DNA of 64,000 nucleotides from Amyelois transitella (taxonomy: Eukaryota > Arthropoda > Insecta > Lepidoptera > Pyralidae). The notes beneath the pieces are model-generated. The model worked only from the letters and a program-made list of their open reading frames with translations. It made no database searches and was not told the origin of the DNA. Below, piece after piece: positions 26,584 to 38,635 of the stretch (position 1 is the first letter of the stretch; every line of letters begins with the position of its first letter). The translations under genes were made by a program, and so were the position numbers. Location of the stretch: contig NC_083507.1 in the NCBI RefSeq assembly GCF_032362555.1, positions 5,025,001 to 5,089,000 of the forward strand, read 5' to 3'.

Positions 26584-26620
26584 GTATTAATGCTCCTGTA
26601 ACATACAGGAGCATTAATAC
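26584..26620. repeat. Perfect hairpin, 17-bp arms and 3-nt loop
   Basis: GTATTAATGCTCCTGTA, loop ACA, TACAGGAGCATTAATAC. Perfectly paired over 17 bp. No T-run or Rho-independent context applies in an insect genome; the function is unknown. Confidence 0.8.
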
Positions 26621-26934
26621 ATTTGTGTAATAAATAAATAAGTAAATACAAATACATTTTTATATATTATGTCTATGGCTATTTATAAAGAATCATTATA
26701 CGAGTAAAAGAAATATATCATACAAAATATCATCGAATGTACACTTAATTCCTAGTAAATAATTAAACATATGTAAATAAGTATAGTGTTGCGAATGTCT
26801 TTTTCTCAACCGGTTGCGAAGTTTGGTTGCCATGACGGCCGAAAGGACATTAACGAATTTACCATGTTTCTTTATCAAAATCAGTTCTATCACCACTCCA
26901 TAGAGGTTTGCACACACACTTGTTATGTCGTTTG

Positions 26935-27110
26935 CTGGGCGAAAGTTTCACCCGTTCGCAACGGCAGCGTCCGTGCAGGTTCTACGTGTTTCCCGCCATT
27001 TCCCGGAAACTGGCATTGTATGAGTTTGAATGAGACGCGTTGACGCTCGAACTCCGTCGTCGTCACGTCACGGGCGTGTCAGTGAATGCAATAGAAACGG
27101 GTTAGTAGCG
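26935..27110. promoter_or_regulatory. GC- and CpG-rich stretch, possible regulatory element
   Basis: Locally raised GC around 'cgaaagtttcacccgttcgcaacgg' and 'gacgctcgaactccgtcgtcgtcacgtcacgggcgtgtcagtg', which includes a CRE-like GTCACGTCACG. The frame 26786-27043 across it is not convincingly coding. Confidence 0.25.
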
Positions 27111-27704
27111 TGCAAAATAATTAAAGGACAGAATTTTGGTTACTTACTCTTATGAATTAATTTGCTTCATTTATCTATATTATCTTCTGAATATCTAAAA
27201 GAGCATATCTACTGATTAAAGTGACTGACTTATAAACGCACATCCCAAAGCGTTATATCTAAAGCAATATATCTATTCTTTATAGAGATTAGGGGTGCGC
27301 TATGAAACTAAATACGAGTAATATAGTTACAGTTATTTCTAATCTTAACCACTATGTTCTTCACACACTAAATAAGTGAGCTGAGAATTGCCTAGACTGA
27401 GTATAACCGCACCTACGATTACCTACTTAAAAATATAAGGGCTATTGATTACATATACTTATATAGTATTATGTTATATATTTTCTATCTGTCTGTAAGT
27501 ATCTTTCATTTGTGGTCCGGTGTGGTCCGCGCACTCGCCTGGTTAATTTCCTGTCATGTCGCCATGTCTATTCAATTTAGCTCGATATTAGGGATAGGCC
27601 AGCATGTAACATAACATAGATGTATGCTTCTCATTTCACTCTAGAAATTATTTTTAAATATTCTTATAATACTTAAAATTAAAAAGAATGGGTTCTTTAT
27701 TTTT

Positions 27705-27940
27705 GTGCCGTGTGGTTCCGGGCACCAATACAAAAAAGAATAGGACCACTCCATGGATGTCGTAAAAGGCGACTAAGGGAACGGCTTACTAATTTGGGAT
27801 TCTTTTTTAAGCAACCTGTAACTATTTGAATCTCAATTCTATCATTAAGCCAAATAGCTGAACGTGGCCATTCAGTCTTTTCAAGACTGTTGGCTCTGTC
27901 TACCCCACAAGGGGTATAGACGTGACCATATGTATGTATT
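27705..27940 (+). repeat. ATGT-tailed SINE-like repeat
   Basis: Head GTGCCGTGTGGTTCCGGGC at 27705, end 'gaccatatgtatgtatt'. ATTTTT flanks it at 27699-27704 and 27942-27947, a possible short target duplication. It lacks part of the middle block around 'aggcgatgggcta'. Confidence 0.88.
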
Positions 27941-28048
27941 AATTTTTAATTATTACATTCTAGCTGTTACCTGTGGTTTCGCCCGCGTGTAGGTTGCTTT
28001 TCGCGTAACCTAAAACTACAATATACAATATAGAAAGCAAAATTTTTC

Positions 28049-28175
28049 ATGCATACATATTGTCATGTCTTTATCCTTTGCGGGGAAGACAGAGCCAACA
28101 GTCTTGAAAAGACTGAATGGCCACGTTCAGCTATTCGGCTCGATGATAGAATTGAGATTCAAATAGTGACAGGTT
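28049..28175 (-). repeat. ATGT-tailed SINE-like repeat, 3' half
   Basis: Reverse orientation: 'catgcatacatattgtcatgtctttatcctttgcggggaagacagagccaacagtcttgaaaagactgaatggccacgttcagctattcgg', then 'attgagattcaaatagtgacaggt'. It faces the copy 110 bp away (27705-27940), so the two form an inverted pair. Confidence 0.85.
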
Positions 28176-29461
28176 TCTGACCCGTAGAAAGAGTTCCTCC
28201 ATGTGATTTTAAATATCTCTCATCTTTGCGAGTTCCCATAAACGCCCTTCACCAATATGCTTTGGAGCCTGGGGTTCGCTTTCCTATATTCATCTTTCCA
28301 CTTTGTCCAGTCATTGCACGCATTTCATCTTTAACGAGTCTAAGTAAAGAGTAGCAGTAATTAAGTGTCGTTATCATATCGGGTGCCATGCTCGTTCATG
28401 AACCGCTAAAGAGGCACCCTATTAGCGCACGTCCGTCGGTCCGTCCATTCGAGAGATTGCGCCGAACCACATCCATTTAATGATATTCACTCTGCTGACA
28501 TTACTCTTTGAGAAAATAGCTTTCTGTAAATCAATTAATGTGGAGAAAAATATTTTGTCAATTTACATTTGATCTTTTTAAAAAATTTTCTTTCTTCTTT
28601 TGAGTCTGAGTTTTCGGTTTTATGATGGCTGAAAGACTACATTTATTAATATATATTTTTGAACAGAGTCTGTACCCTTCAATATTACGACAAATGATAA
28701 AGAAAGCTAAGATTACTAGGGTTCGGTGCGGGTAGGAGGTTATCCGTGGTCCTCGTGATAGATTTTATCACTTTCATATGTCTCATGGCTGAAATATGAA
28801 GTAGGTATAATTTGAAACTACCCCTGATCCGTCCTTAACCCCTTATCAATAAGATATATTCGCCCACTGAAAGACTAAACATTTCCTATTTTTTATTTTT
28901 ACGTTACAAAACGCAGAAAATCCGGCCTTATCATTACTACGAGTATGTATGGTACACGTATGATAATAAAATTATGTTACAAAACTTTCTGAACAATCAT
29001 TCTTAGAAACTAATAAAAGGAAGTAATGAATTTTTACACTTTAGTTTTTTTTAAACGAAACATCAATTGAAATCTATTATTCATTAGGCACTAAAAAGGT
29101 CCTTCTTACTGTGCACATCTGAATTGGTTTGTACCTACAAACCTACGTGTACACTAATGGAGAGTAAGTCGCCTGTTGCCTGTAATCTTGTGATAAAGCG
29201 TATATACATGGAGCTGCTAACAAAGCGTTGCCGGTATGTAGGTGAAGGCACTTACTATTATATAACCTTATACTCCTTGTTTGCCTACATCTAAGCCCAG
29301 TATAGCAGTGTACAGTACAGACGATGATATTAGAAATTCTGGATGCATTCAGCCAGCTTTATAATTGGATTGCAACGAGATTATGGTACTGTTAGTAACA
29401 AATGTTATTTTCCTTTATATTAGTTTTTCTTTGTTTCCAATCTCATCTCGTTCATGTCATT

Positions 29462-29660
29462 GGACTGCCTCTGTGGCGCAGCGGTAGTGCGCTTATGTAA
29501 CACCGGAGGTCCCGGCTTCGAAACCCAGACAGGGCATGATGAGAAACGAACTTACTGATTCTGATTGGCCTGGGTCTTGTATGTTTTTCTATATAAGTAT
29601 TTATTATAAAATAAAGTATCGTTGAGTACCTCGTAAGTCAAGTCTCGAACTTATTTTTTA
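29462..29660 (+). repeat. tRNA-derived SINE with box A and box B
   Basis: Best-preserved head: CTCTGTGGCGCAGCGGTAG (box-A-like TGGCGCAGCGG) and 'cggcttcgaaaccc' in the box B place, then 'agggcatgatgagaaacgaactta', 'ctgattggcctgggtcttgtatgtt' and 'gtatcgttgagtacctcgta'. RNA polymerase III promoter boxes are expected of such SINEs. Confidence 0.8.
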
Positions 29661-30349
29661 TTTATTTGATTATATAACTATTAAGGAGCTATAAAGTATA
29701 TGTTGCCCTATTCTCTCTCCTAACACATGCGCCACAAATCCTTTCACATATAAAACTTGACAAACGAATAACGTAAGCCGCTTTGTCAAAAGTTGAAAGC
29801 GCGATCCTTTGTCTAGTGATTATTTAAAACCATGTCGATGTGTGCCGAGGGAACGAAGCGTATTATTTTGAAACCCCGCTTGATACCGCTGAATTTTATG
29901 TTTCAGAGACAATGGGGATATTTTTAAACACAACGGAAAGGAATTTACTACGTTTGATGAATTGAAATTACGATTTAGTGACATATGGTCGGTTGTTGTT
30001 ATGCAGCGCAATATTAGTAATATTTGATCGGGCAATATTAATACAACCTAGGACTTTTGGGTAACGGGGAGCTTCTTGATTATGACCACAATAAAGATAA
30101 AATAAGTATCTAAATGAGAATTTATAAACGGCGTTAATCAATCGATCAGCGTATTCACTTTGTAGATTAACAATAAATATTACTTAATCTTAAGTAAAAG
30201 TTCTCAAAGGTAGCTATTAATCTTACTGAAATGGAGCTCCAACGGCCCTACGACAGAAAAGGTTGCTTTCGTATTAAAACATCCAGTGATTGAAAATACA
30301 ATTATCTGATAGGTCTAAATATAAAGTAATTATAAGTAGCAATATTTTG

Positions 30350-30545
30350 TTTTTAGTTTGGACTAACTTTTGCGCGGTGTTTCGATCCAGTAGAAATTTC
30401 CTGAAAAAAAAGTAGTCTATATGTTACACCCATTTATAAATATGTATGTGGATAATCTTAAGTTACACCTGAAAATCTATTATATCTCTGTGTCAAATTT
30501 CAAAATAAGTCCAGAAATATTGGAGATTATTCGTTACAAACAAAA
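30350..30545 (+). repeat. Degraded non-LTR 3'-end repeat
   Basis: Diverged relative of 53458-53660: 'aaaaaaaagtagtctatatgttacaccc', later 'tctctgtgtcaaatttc' and 'attattcgttacaaacaaaaacac'. Confidence 0.45.
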
Positions 30546-32519
30546 ACACAAAAAAGCAAATCTTTTATCTTTGTAGTATTGGTATGGATGAGCAACTTTT
30601 AAGGTTTTAATAATCCGATATTCCTATACACATAAATATTAACAATAAGATCATTCCTACTTTGGAAAACTTCATCAAGTGTTTGTTCCTCTGTTGCCAC
30701 AAAGCGGTTATAATGTTTATTTATTAAACGCATTACATTGTCTACACCGTCAGACTGTTAGATGATCTAAAATTATAAATTCAAACATATGTGCGGGCAG
30801 TATCGATTCAGGCATATGTATGTATATACGACCTACTTATAATTGCATTGTCATTAACACTAAAGGTGCATTGTTAGATCCTAGAAAACAAAAAGAGTAA
30901 AAAAATATAGTTCCCTTAAGTCGATAACAAAGTAAACCACTTTATAAATATATGCAAAGAGGTCCCTAAAACTATCACGACATTGTGAGCTCACAAATAA
31001 CTTACATACCTAGATAAGGTTTACGAGACTCGAGAAACTTGTTTAAGGAAAACCACAAAATCTCTTAATATTCAACCTACAATGACGTTAACCGCTATCA
31101 AAGTTTACGCTAGTGGAGTGAACATGCTTGGAAGATTCGATTAAAATGAATTGAGATTTTTACATTCTCTAGGAGTATTTCGAATAAGTGTATTGGAAGC
31201 TACCAATATTACTAGTCCCTAATAGGAAGTTGTGTGCGACTAAGAGAATAAGTACACGGTAGTACTTCCATGTTCGTCTGGTAGTACATACAACTTTGTA
31301 CATAGTGTTTGCCAGCTGCTTTTCTTCCAGTACCTACTTGTATTGTAAAACTTAATCAAGGGAAATGAAGCTTACACATATGGGATCAGTCTCGGACCAT
31401 GCTCATAGATTTGGGGTTCATATAAGCTGATGGTAAAACAAACTCTTTTCATTATTATCATATATTAGCCGTCAATATCACTTATAGTTTATAATAGAAA
31501 TTTCGAGTTGCAAACCAGTTTTTTTTTAATAGACCCTAGCAAATTAACTTAGATTTACCCTTGTTAGAAGCAAAGGGTCCAAACTCGGTCTCTTTAGACT
31601 TCAAAGAGCCTATCCAATGACCAAGTGTTCCAAACAAGAAATCGGAACCAAAATTATTTGCTTTAAGTAGATCAAACTTCTCCTTAATTATAGCGATTTA
31701 GGTACTCCATTCTAATACCAACAACTAATAAGGTGTTTGTTTTTTGTAATAATTTTCTATTGCGAACAAATATGTTTGGTACTTTCATATTATATACTTT
31801 TATATAATATTGAGATAGGAAAGATATTAATTTTGTACAGTCGGCCAAATAAAACAATAGAACAGCATACATTTGGCAAAAAGTAAAATTTGCATTTTAA
31901 AATCAAATAATACAATGTTCTTTCAATTTCTCAAGAAAAAATAAAATAAAAACAAAACGAATTATAAAGAAATTTTTCTCAAATTATATTTTCCTAATAC
32001 CTAACTAAGTGCCTTATTTATTTTTAAATTAAAATATAATTACTGAATAAAATGCCTATACATACATATATGCAATTGAGTGACAGTAAATTTCATTCAA
32101 AATTTGTACCAGTTTTAATACTTAGTTGTTGGTACTAAGATTGTAATAAATAATTGTAGCGTCGGATGTTTGCTCTATAATAATTAATTCCGATCAAATA
32201 TATACACATCCCTAAGCCAACAAACAATAGGAAAAGATATTACATCAAACTTCTGATACTCGTTACAAAGCTAAATCGATAATGCAAGGTAAATTAAATA
32301 TACATTACATTTTTATTACGAGTACATTTATTAATTACTTCTATATTCATCACACGTAAATTCTTCTAACTTTCTACGGGAGAGAAACTCCGCGCATCAA
32401 AAGCTATTCCAAAGTATTTTACATAATTTTGGGTTTCCAATGTTAATAAATATTTTTACAGAATCTGCAAACCTTCATGTAGGTATAATGTTTAGTTTTA
32501 GGTACAAAAAAAAATTTAC

Positions 32520-32580
32520 TCGATTATACCCGCAGCTGCGCCCGCATAAATCCGTTACCATGGGAATTTGGTGATATCTT
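32520..32580 (+). repeat. Degraded non-LTR 3'-end repeat, 5' piece
   Basis: 'cgattatacccgcagctgcgcccgcataaatccgttaccatggga' recalls the 'gcccgcgacttcgtccgcat' start of 53458-53660. Confidence 0.35.
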
Positions 32581-33724
32581 CTCTAAGCGCTCTACACGCG
32601 CATAGGTTATCTTTGACTCGCTCAATAAGTAGCATTAGTTTTATAACGTGGTAATCGTTTATACCAATATAGCTGATTAATTTTTTTTTATTGCTAATTA
32701 ATTAACCCAGTACCTTAAATTTTTTTTACTAAAATTAACCAGTTAAAAGCATATCGTGTCTCCAATTTTACCAAACTTAAATAATTTGTCGTTAATGGGA
32801 ATGGATTGAATCTGTACTTCTCAAAATAACCAGATTATTTAGTATCAATCTTAAACAGAATATTAAATTACAGCAATAAATTTTGTGGAAACTCATAACA
32901 ATGGCGATGAATACGTAAGATTTGTGGACGTAAGATACATAAGACCTTTGGTTTGCTACAAGTCACAAGTTTCATAAATAAATTAAATACATAGTTTTCG
33001 TAAAATTTTATTACCTACATATTCCCCCAAAACAGTCCAAAAAAGAAAATTCTGTTAAATATGTGGTGTAAACATGTGATTTTCCTCTCATAGCAAAATT
33101 AAATAAATATCAGTTAGCCAACTTTAAAGTGCATCATTAGAAAGTTGAGCCAAGTACGCTCGCTAAAGGCGATAATGCCGAGAACAGCGGGAATACTAGA
33201 TGTTACTCCTCAAATACTACTGTTAGAGCTACAAAATCGCATACTACACATTGATATACTTAACTTACTTTCAGTAATATTATGAAATTTTAACTAATAT
33301 CGTGAAGATTTGCTAAAGGGCCCAGCGTGACCAAAATGAGAGTTTAATGGAGCGAGGGAGCGATGTCGAAGGATGGTGCGAAGCTTAACATTGACAAATA
33401 TTTACTTGCTGGACATATTGATGAAACAGTAATACATAAATGTTCAAAAATAAAGTATAAAAAAAAATTTGATTATTTTCAATCCTATCGATTGGTTCAG
33501 TAAAATTAACGTTTAAAAAGTTCATGCAAACAGGAAGGGATTATTTTTAAATGTGACATTTTATTAGTTCAGTTCAGTTGAATTTTATTTGGATAGATAA
33601 TTTAGTCATTCTTTTTTTGTTTCACATAAAAAATTTCAAATCACAACTCCTGTTTTAAAGTATGTTTCCGCTGTTTACAATAATTTTTATCCAGCGCAAA
33701 TATTCAATGAGGTCACTGCCAGCA

Positions 33725-33865
33725 AGGGAGGCCGAATTGTTTCAGTTTCAGGCGAGCGGCGTGCGGGCTTCAGTTCTCCAACGGGCGAGCTTCGGGACGC
33801 CCGCTCCCTGTGCCGCATCCCCTGACACCGACCCCTTTTGCGAGCGAAATACTGTATATAATACA
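33725..33865 (+). promoter_or_regulatory. GC-rich island followed by TATA-like motif
   Basis: About 110 bp of high GC ('caggcgagcggcgtgcgggct', 'acgggcgagcttcgggacgcccgctccc') followed by a TATA-like 'ctgtatataatacag' near 33852. A small frame (33662-33892) runs through it but has no recognised similarity. It may be a promoter or 5' UTR exon. Confidence 0.25.
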
Positions 33866-36564
33866 GTTGAATACGAGTTCACACTTTTCTAACCTTCTTT
33901 AACTCGATAATGATAACAATGTAGGATTGCAACCGAAGAGCTGAAGTGCAACCAAACAAAACATTGGTAAGTTAAAAAAATTACATGTAAAGCAGGTGTT
34001 TCTGGCACAGTGCAAGCTGCATAATCCTATAACATTTGAACTATCTACATCCTTTTTAGATCTCTATATGAAAATTCTTTAAATTTGCTTGCACTTTAAT
34101 TCTCGTTTTAGCAGTCCGTTTTATTAAAAAAAGAACCATTAATTAGGTGAGTAAGTTTTTGTGGGTTCTCTAATCAACAAGCAACCCTTGTAGTTTCATG
34201 ATGTCCCTCTCAGGGCACACACGGCTTAGCACTAGGACTTTTTGTTCATACAGTAGGAAGCTTTTCTTTAGCTTAGCAGTATATATTGACCACGCTACCC
34301 AAAAAAATGGAATTTATTTAAAAAAGAACTAGGCTATAGGCTTACACTCTGGGACATCCAGCTAAACGTAGCCTTCTTACGTGGTTTTGTGACTATCGGC
34401 TCTATCTTTATTTGTAAGGTTAAGGCCATGTTATGTGTGGTCGGTGCTTTATTGCCGTAAAACATATTAATCTTAAAGAAATGCCAACATCATTATAACT
34501 CTCCCTAACATTATAGCATTTGTTCTAATATGAACCATTGAATTTAAAATACCAGATGGAAGTGTTATATTTATCTGTAGAAGTAGAATAATTCAACCGG
34601 TCAACCAAAACCAGGTGAAGTAGTTTTTATAATTAAAAAAAACATTAATCGTATCAAATTTACTTGCATCATAAGAGGCGGCGCAACTATAATCAAACCA
34701 TAAAAAGTATATGTCATTAATCACTCCAAACTTTGTATTGAAAGTAAATATTACTTCATCGAGTTTTAAGGAAACAAATTAATATTTCGCGAGCAAGCGA
34801 TTACACCAAAATCAGATATATCCTCCAACTTGGATTCCCAAATATGCCCACATTATTTCTGAATTACTTCTATATCTGCTATACTTAATTGTTTCTGAAC
34901 TGTTTACCTGTGATTGCTTGTGCTGTGCTTCAAACAGGTTGCGTCATTATGATTTTCGCATGGCGGCAATGTAAAGTATTCAATACTCATTTGCGACCTA
35001 GTTTGTACCGATGAATTTGGTAATAATGTAGACATACCAAATTATTTGAAGCTTCTCGAAAAACCAGCTAAATCTTGCAGTTTTGCCTTTAAATTTGTAT
35101 TACAAAAAAGTGTAAACACAGAAGACAAAAACAAATATTCTGATTTATGTAGGCGCAAGAAAAATTTTATGATAAGCAAAAATTTATTTAATTTAGAAGC
35201 TCTTTTTTAGTAGCTCTTAAATGAAAATGTACGTACAACTGCAACTGAATTCACTTTATGAAACAACTCATATTTATGGATTCGTACAGAAAGTTTTGCT
35301 CAGAAAATTCTCATTAAACAAATTAAAAGGAAACTGCTTTGCGCAAGTTGAAAACTCTAAAGCTATACCCTTGTATATTTTTTTAAGTTATTGTGTAATA
35401 GTTAATTTCCTTCACGAATGTTAATAAATTTAAACTTCTTTGATATTAATTTTCTTTACAAACAGAACTTATTTCAAATGGTAACCAAATCCATAACATC
35501 CATCCAGTGTATAACTTGTCGACTTGCAACACAAATACGTCATGTCACATTTAGTTACTGATATATTATTGCACATGACTCATGTCTAATATCAGTTAGT
35601 AAATCAATAGGGTTTCTCTTTTTTTATGTGAAATATTAATTTCATCTACTTTTACAATAGAATAAACTAATGATCAGCCGAAATCGATTTGTATTCAATC
35701 ACTGTCAGAGTTCTTTGTGAACTGATTACATCTATAATAATATTATAAACGTGAAAATGTCAAAGTGATTGTTTGTCCATCTTTCACGACAAAACCACTT
35801 GCATTTTTAATCACCTAAACCACCAGCTGCAGGCGAAAGTTACTGGTAGTAAGTGAATGAAACTCTTGAAATAGTTTGAAAATTTTAACATATACACATA
35901 CATAAAATAAAGAAAATAACAGCAAACCCAATACCGTTCAAATATTTGTATTCCACACGGCAGCACAGTATATAGGCAAATTGCTGATTTACAGCTAACA
36001 CCCTTGTTGACAAGTGTACAAATATAGTTACTCTCCATTATCTCTTTGAATATTTCATCACCATAATATTATTCAAAAACCACAAAAATAAATTAAAATT
36101 CCACGTTATTTTCGTGCGAATGAGTGACCTAGATTTTTAAAGCTGACTATAAATTATCTAGAATCGGAACCAACACCCTAACTTTCACATCGAAACACAA
36201 AGAGCTTGGTATCAAACACAACTAGGTTTTGTACAAAATGGTAATTGTATTGGCATCTTCGACATAAAGATAGAACTTATGTAAATATGCTTAAATCTTC
36301 ATGACCTAAATCTTGCACAACACATGGTTTCGGAGTGCAATTTAAAACTTACTCGTACAAATTCGATTACCAAAACAGATCCTTTCTCTCGACTGCATAC
36401 TATACTGCTAGTGCAGTGTTATCTATGTATGCAAAGCCCAATAGTTCGTAGCACCTGTTAAATTATAGGTATACTCGTTTAGCAACTTGTAGATACCCGG
36501 GGGTTTGACGGCGTGAATTTCGAGTTTTAAGCTTTACTTTTGTATTTGTTTATGTAATTAAAAA

Positions 36565-36590
36565 GTACAGTATATATTGTATACTGTACT
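36565..36590. repeat. Short hairpin, 11-bp arms
   Basis: AGTACAGTATA and TATACTGTACT around a 4-nt loop. Simple AT-rich palindrome. Confidence 0.45.
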
Positions 36591-38635
36591 ATTTAATTCA
36601 TTTTTTTTTAAATTTCAATTCTATCATTCGTAACACAAAATTCATAAAACCAAAGGACACAAAAAAGCAAATTGTACATTTGAAATTCCTTACACTAAGT
36701 GGTTAAAATATTACTAAGTATTAAACATATAGCCTTAACAAATATATAGATAAACATTGAAATAGTAGAAGATAAATAATAAAGCTATACTAGGTTTCAA
36801 TGTTTCTAAAGTCGATCTCAGAACTATTTGCAATATCAACACAGAATCTATAAAGTCGACACCGCAAAATGCGCCGGGTGAAATTTACGACCAAACATTT
36901 TATTCGAAATATCGGGAATATTATATGTACATATATATACTTGCTATGTCCTGTTTTTAACTCTTATTGAATTTTATACGCGATTTGACGCGTTTTTAGG
37001 GTACGTACGAGTATCATATTTTCCAAAGAACTGTTCGCCTTAGTTTTACTTTATTCGTATCTCAAGCGGAATCATAACACTAGATAAATATAATTTGGTA
37101 TAAAATATAAATATTCGCCGCCAACGTATTTAATTAACAAAATAAAGGACTAAGCAAATAATTTCAATTTTCAATGTTTTTGACTGACTTGATTGACGGT
37201 GGACAATATTTTTAAAAATTAAACAACGTTTTAATAGCTTAAGATTATCCAGAAAAGGGTTCACTGTTCAATATGTATGGTTTTCTTCATTATCACAAGT
37301 CGCTGACATGCTCATTAAAAGTTGATAACACATCTTCAAAACGTCAGGGAACAAGGCCAGATGTTACCAGTTATGACAAGTAGACCTAAACTAATTTGCA
37401 TAAAATAATTACTCGGATAACTTATTTCATTGATAAATGATTTTTAAGTTAATACTTATATGAAATAATATTTGGTGCTTGCTTTTGATAATTAACTTGA
37501 CCTTAACTTTACAATGAAAATGGAGGTACAATAGCGACTATAATGATGTAATGACAATAAGTCTAAAAATTGTTACGTGTTGTCAAATCAACACAGTTTT
37601 GTTGTAAGGATCGTAACCTCGACCTCAAATAGTAAATTTTTATTTTAGGACGGTGATATCACATAACTACTATGTAAATCCCTGATATTTAAGATTTTGT
37701 GGTATATGCAGGATTATAAGGACTGTGACATATGCTGAGACTTCTAACATTTATTATTTTGCCCAGGTTTACTGGAAGGAATTCCCTTCCACGTAAAGCG
37801 TAACTGACTTCTTTAAGGTATTATTATCTGCAAATGTGCTACTCAATCATTGCCTTCATAATATATATCTACATATATAATGTATGGATCATATTTAAGT
37901 GCGTGATTATGTTCACTTGGTTAAAATAATTAACATATTTTCTAAAGCAATTTATGTACAAGATTAGAAATAAGATAAAATTATTTCTACTGTGAAAGAC
38001 AAAACTTATTTATTAAAACTTTGTAACGACTACTAAGTGGAATACTAAAATACTTATTCTGTCGCGAAACTTTGTTCTCTCATATTATACGCCTAAAGTT
38101 TTACTAATTTCATTCTGAGTTGTTAGTTCCTAAGCTTGGAATTTGCTAAATACTGCAATATAAAGCATACTCTGCTGCTTACTCGTATCTGACGCCCATC
38201 TACATCAGGTGTAGTTTAATCCGATAGTTTGCTGTATAAAATATAAGATTTAATATCAGTTGATGATACCTTTTATCCTATTTTGAAAATAAAATTATTT
38301 CTATTAAAAATTTTGCATTTCTGACCTTCATAAGAAAAAAAAGAACGTATTCATTTGCCATGGAGGGATTCTCTACTCAGCTGATTTTCCCACGATAACG
38401 TGAATCTTTATCATGTCAATTTATTGAATAAATAATTCATCAAAAAGCTATGCTAGATTAACAATCTGTTGTATATCATTATGAAATCAAATATGATAAT
38501 ATATGTACATATTAACCAATTTTATCTTTAGCTTTGTAGCTGGCTGGGACGAAGATGTGTAAGATTTAAAAAACACATTATTCATAGAATGTGGTAATTA
38601 TGAAATATTTTTCGTAGGCCACCTGACTCCTGATA

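Larger units (their letters stand above)
29661..38600. other. Gene-free AT-rich region
   Basis: No exon with acceptable coding character or splice sites. Repeat remnants near 30350 and 32520 and the island near 33740 are listed separately. It may be an intron or 5' flank of the membrane-protein gene that starts at 38636. Confidence 0.5.

Noticed and set aside
26786-27043. 85-residue frame as an exon
   Set aside because: No similarity or convincing splice sites; kept only as a possible regulatory island.
29462-29540. tRNA gene
   Set aside because: Same SINE family with decayed box B and a shared non-tRNA body.
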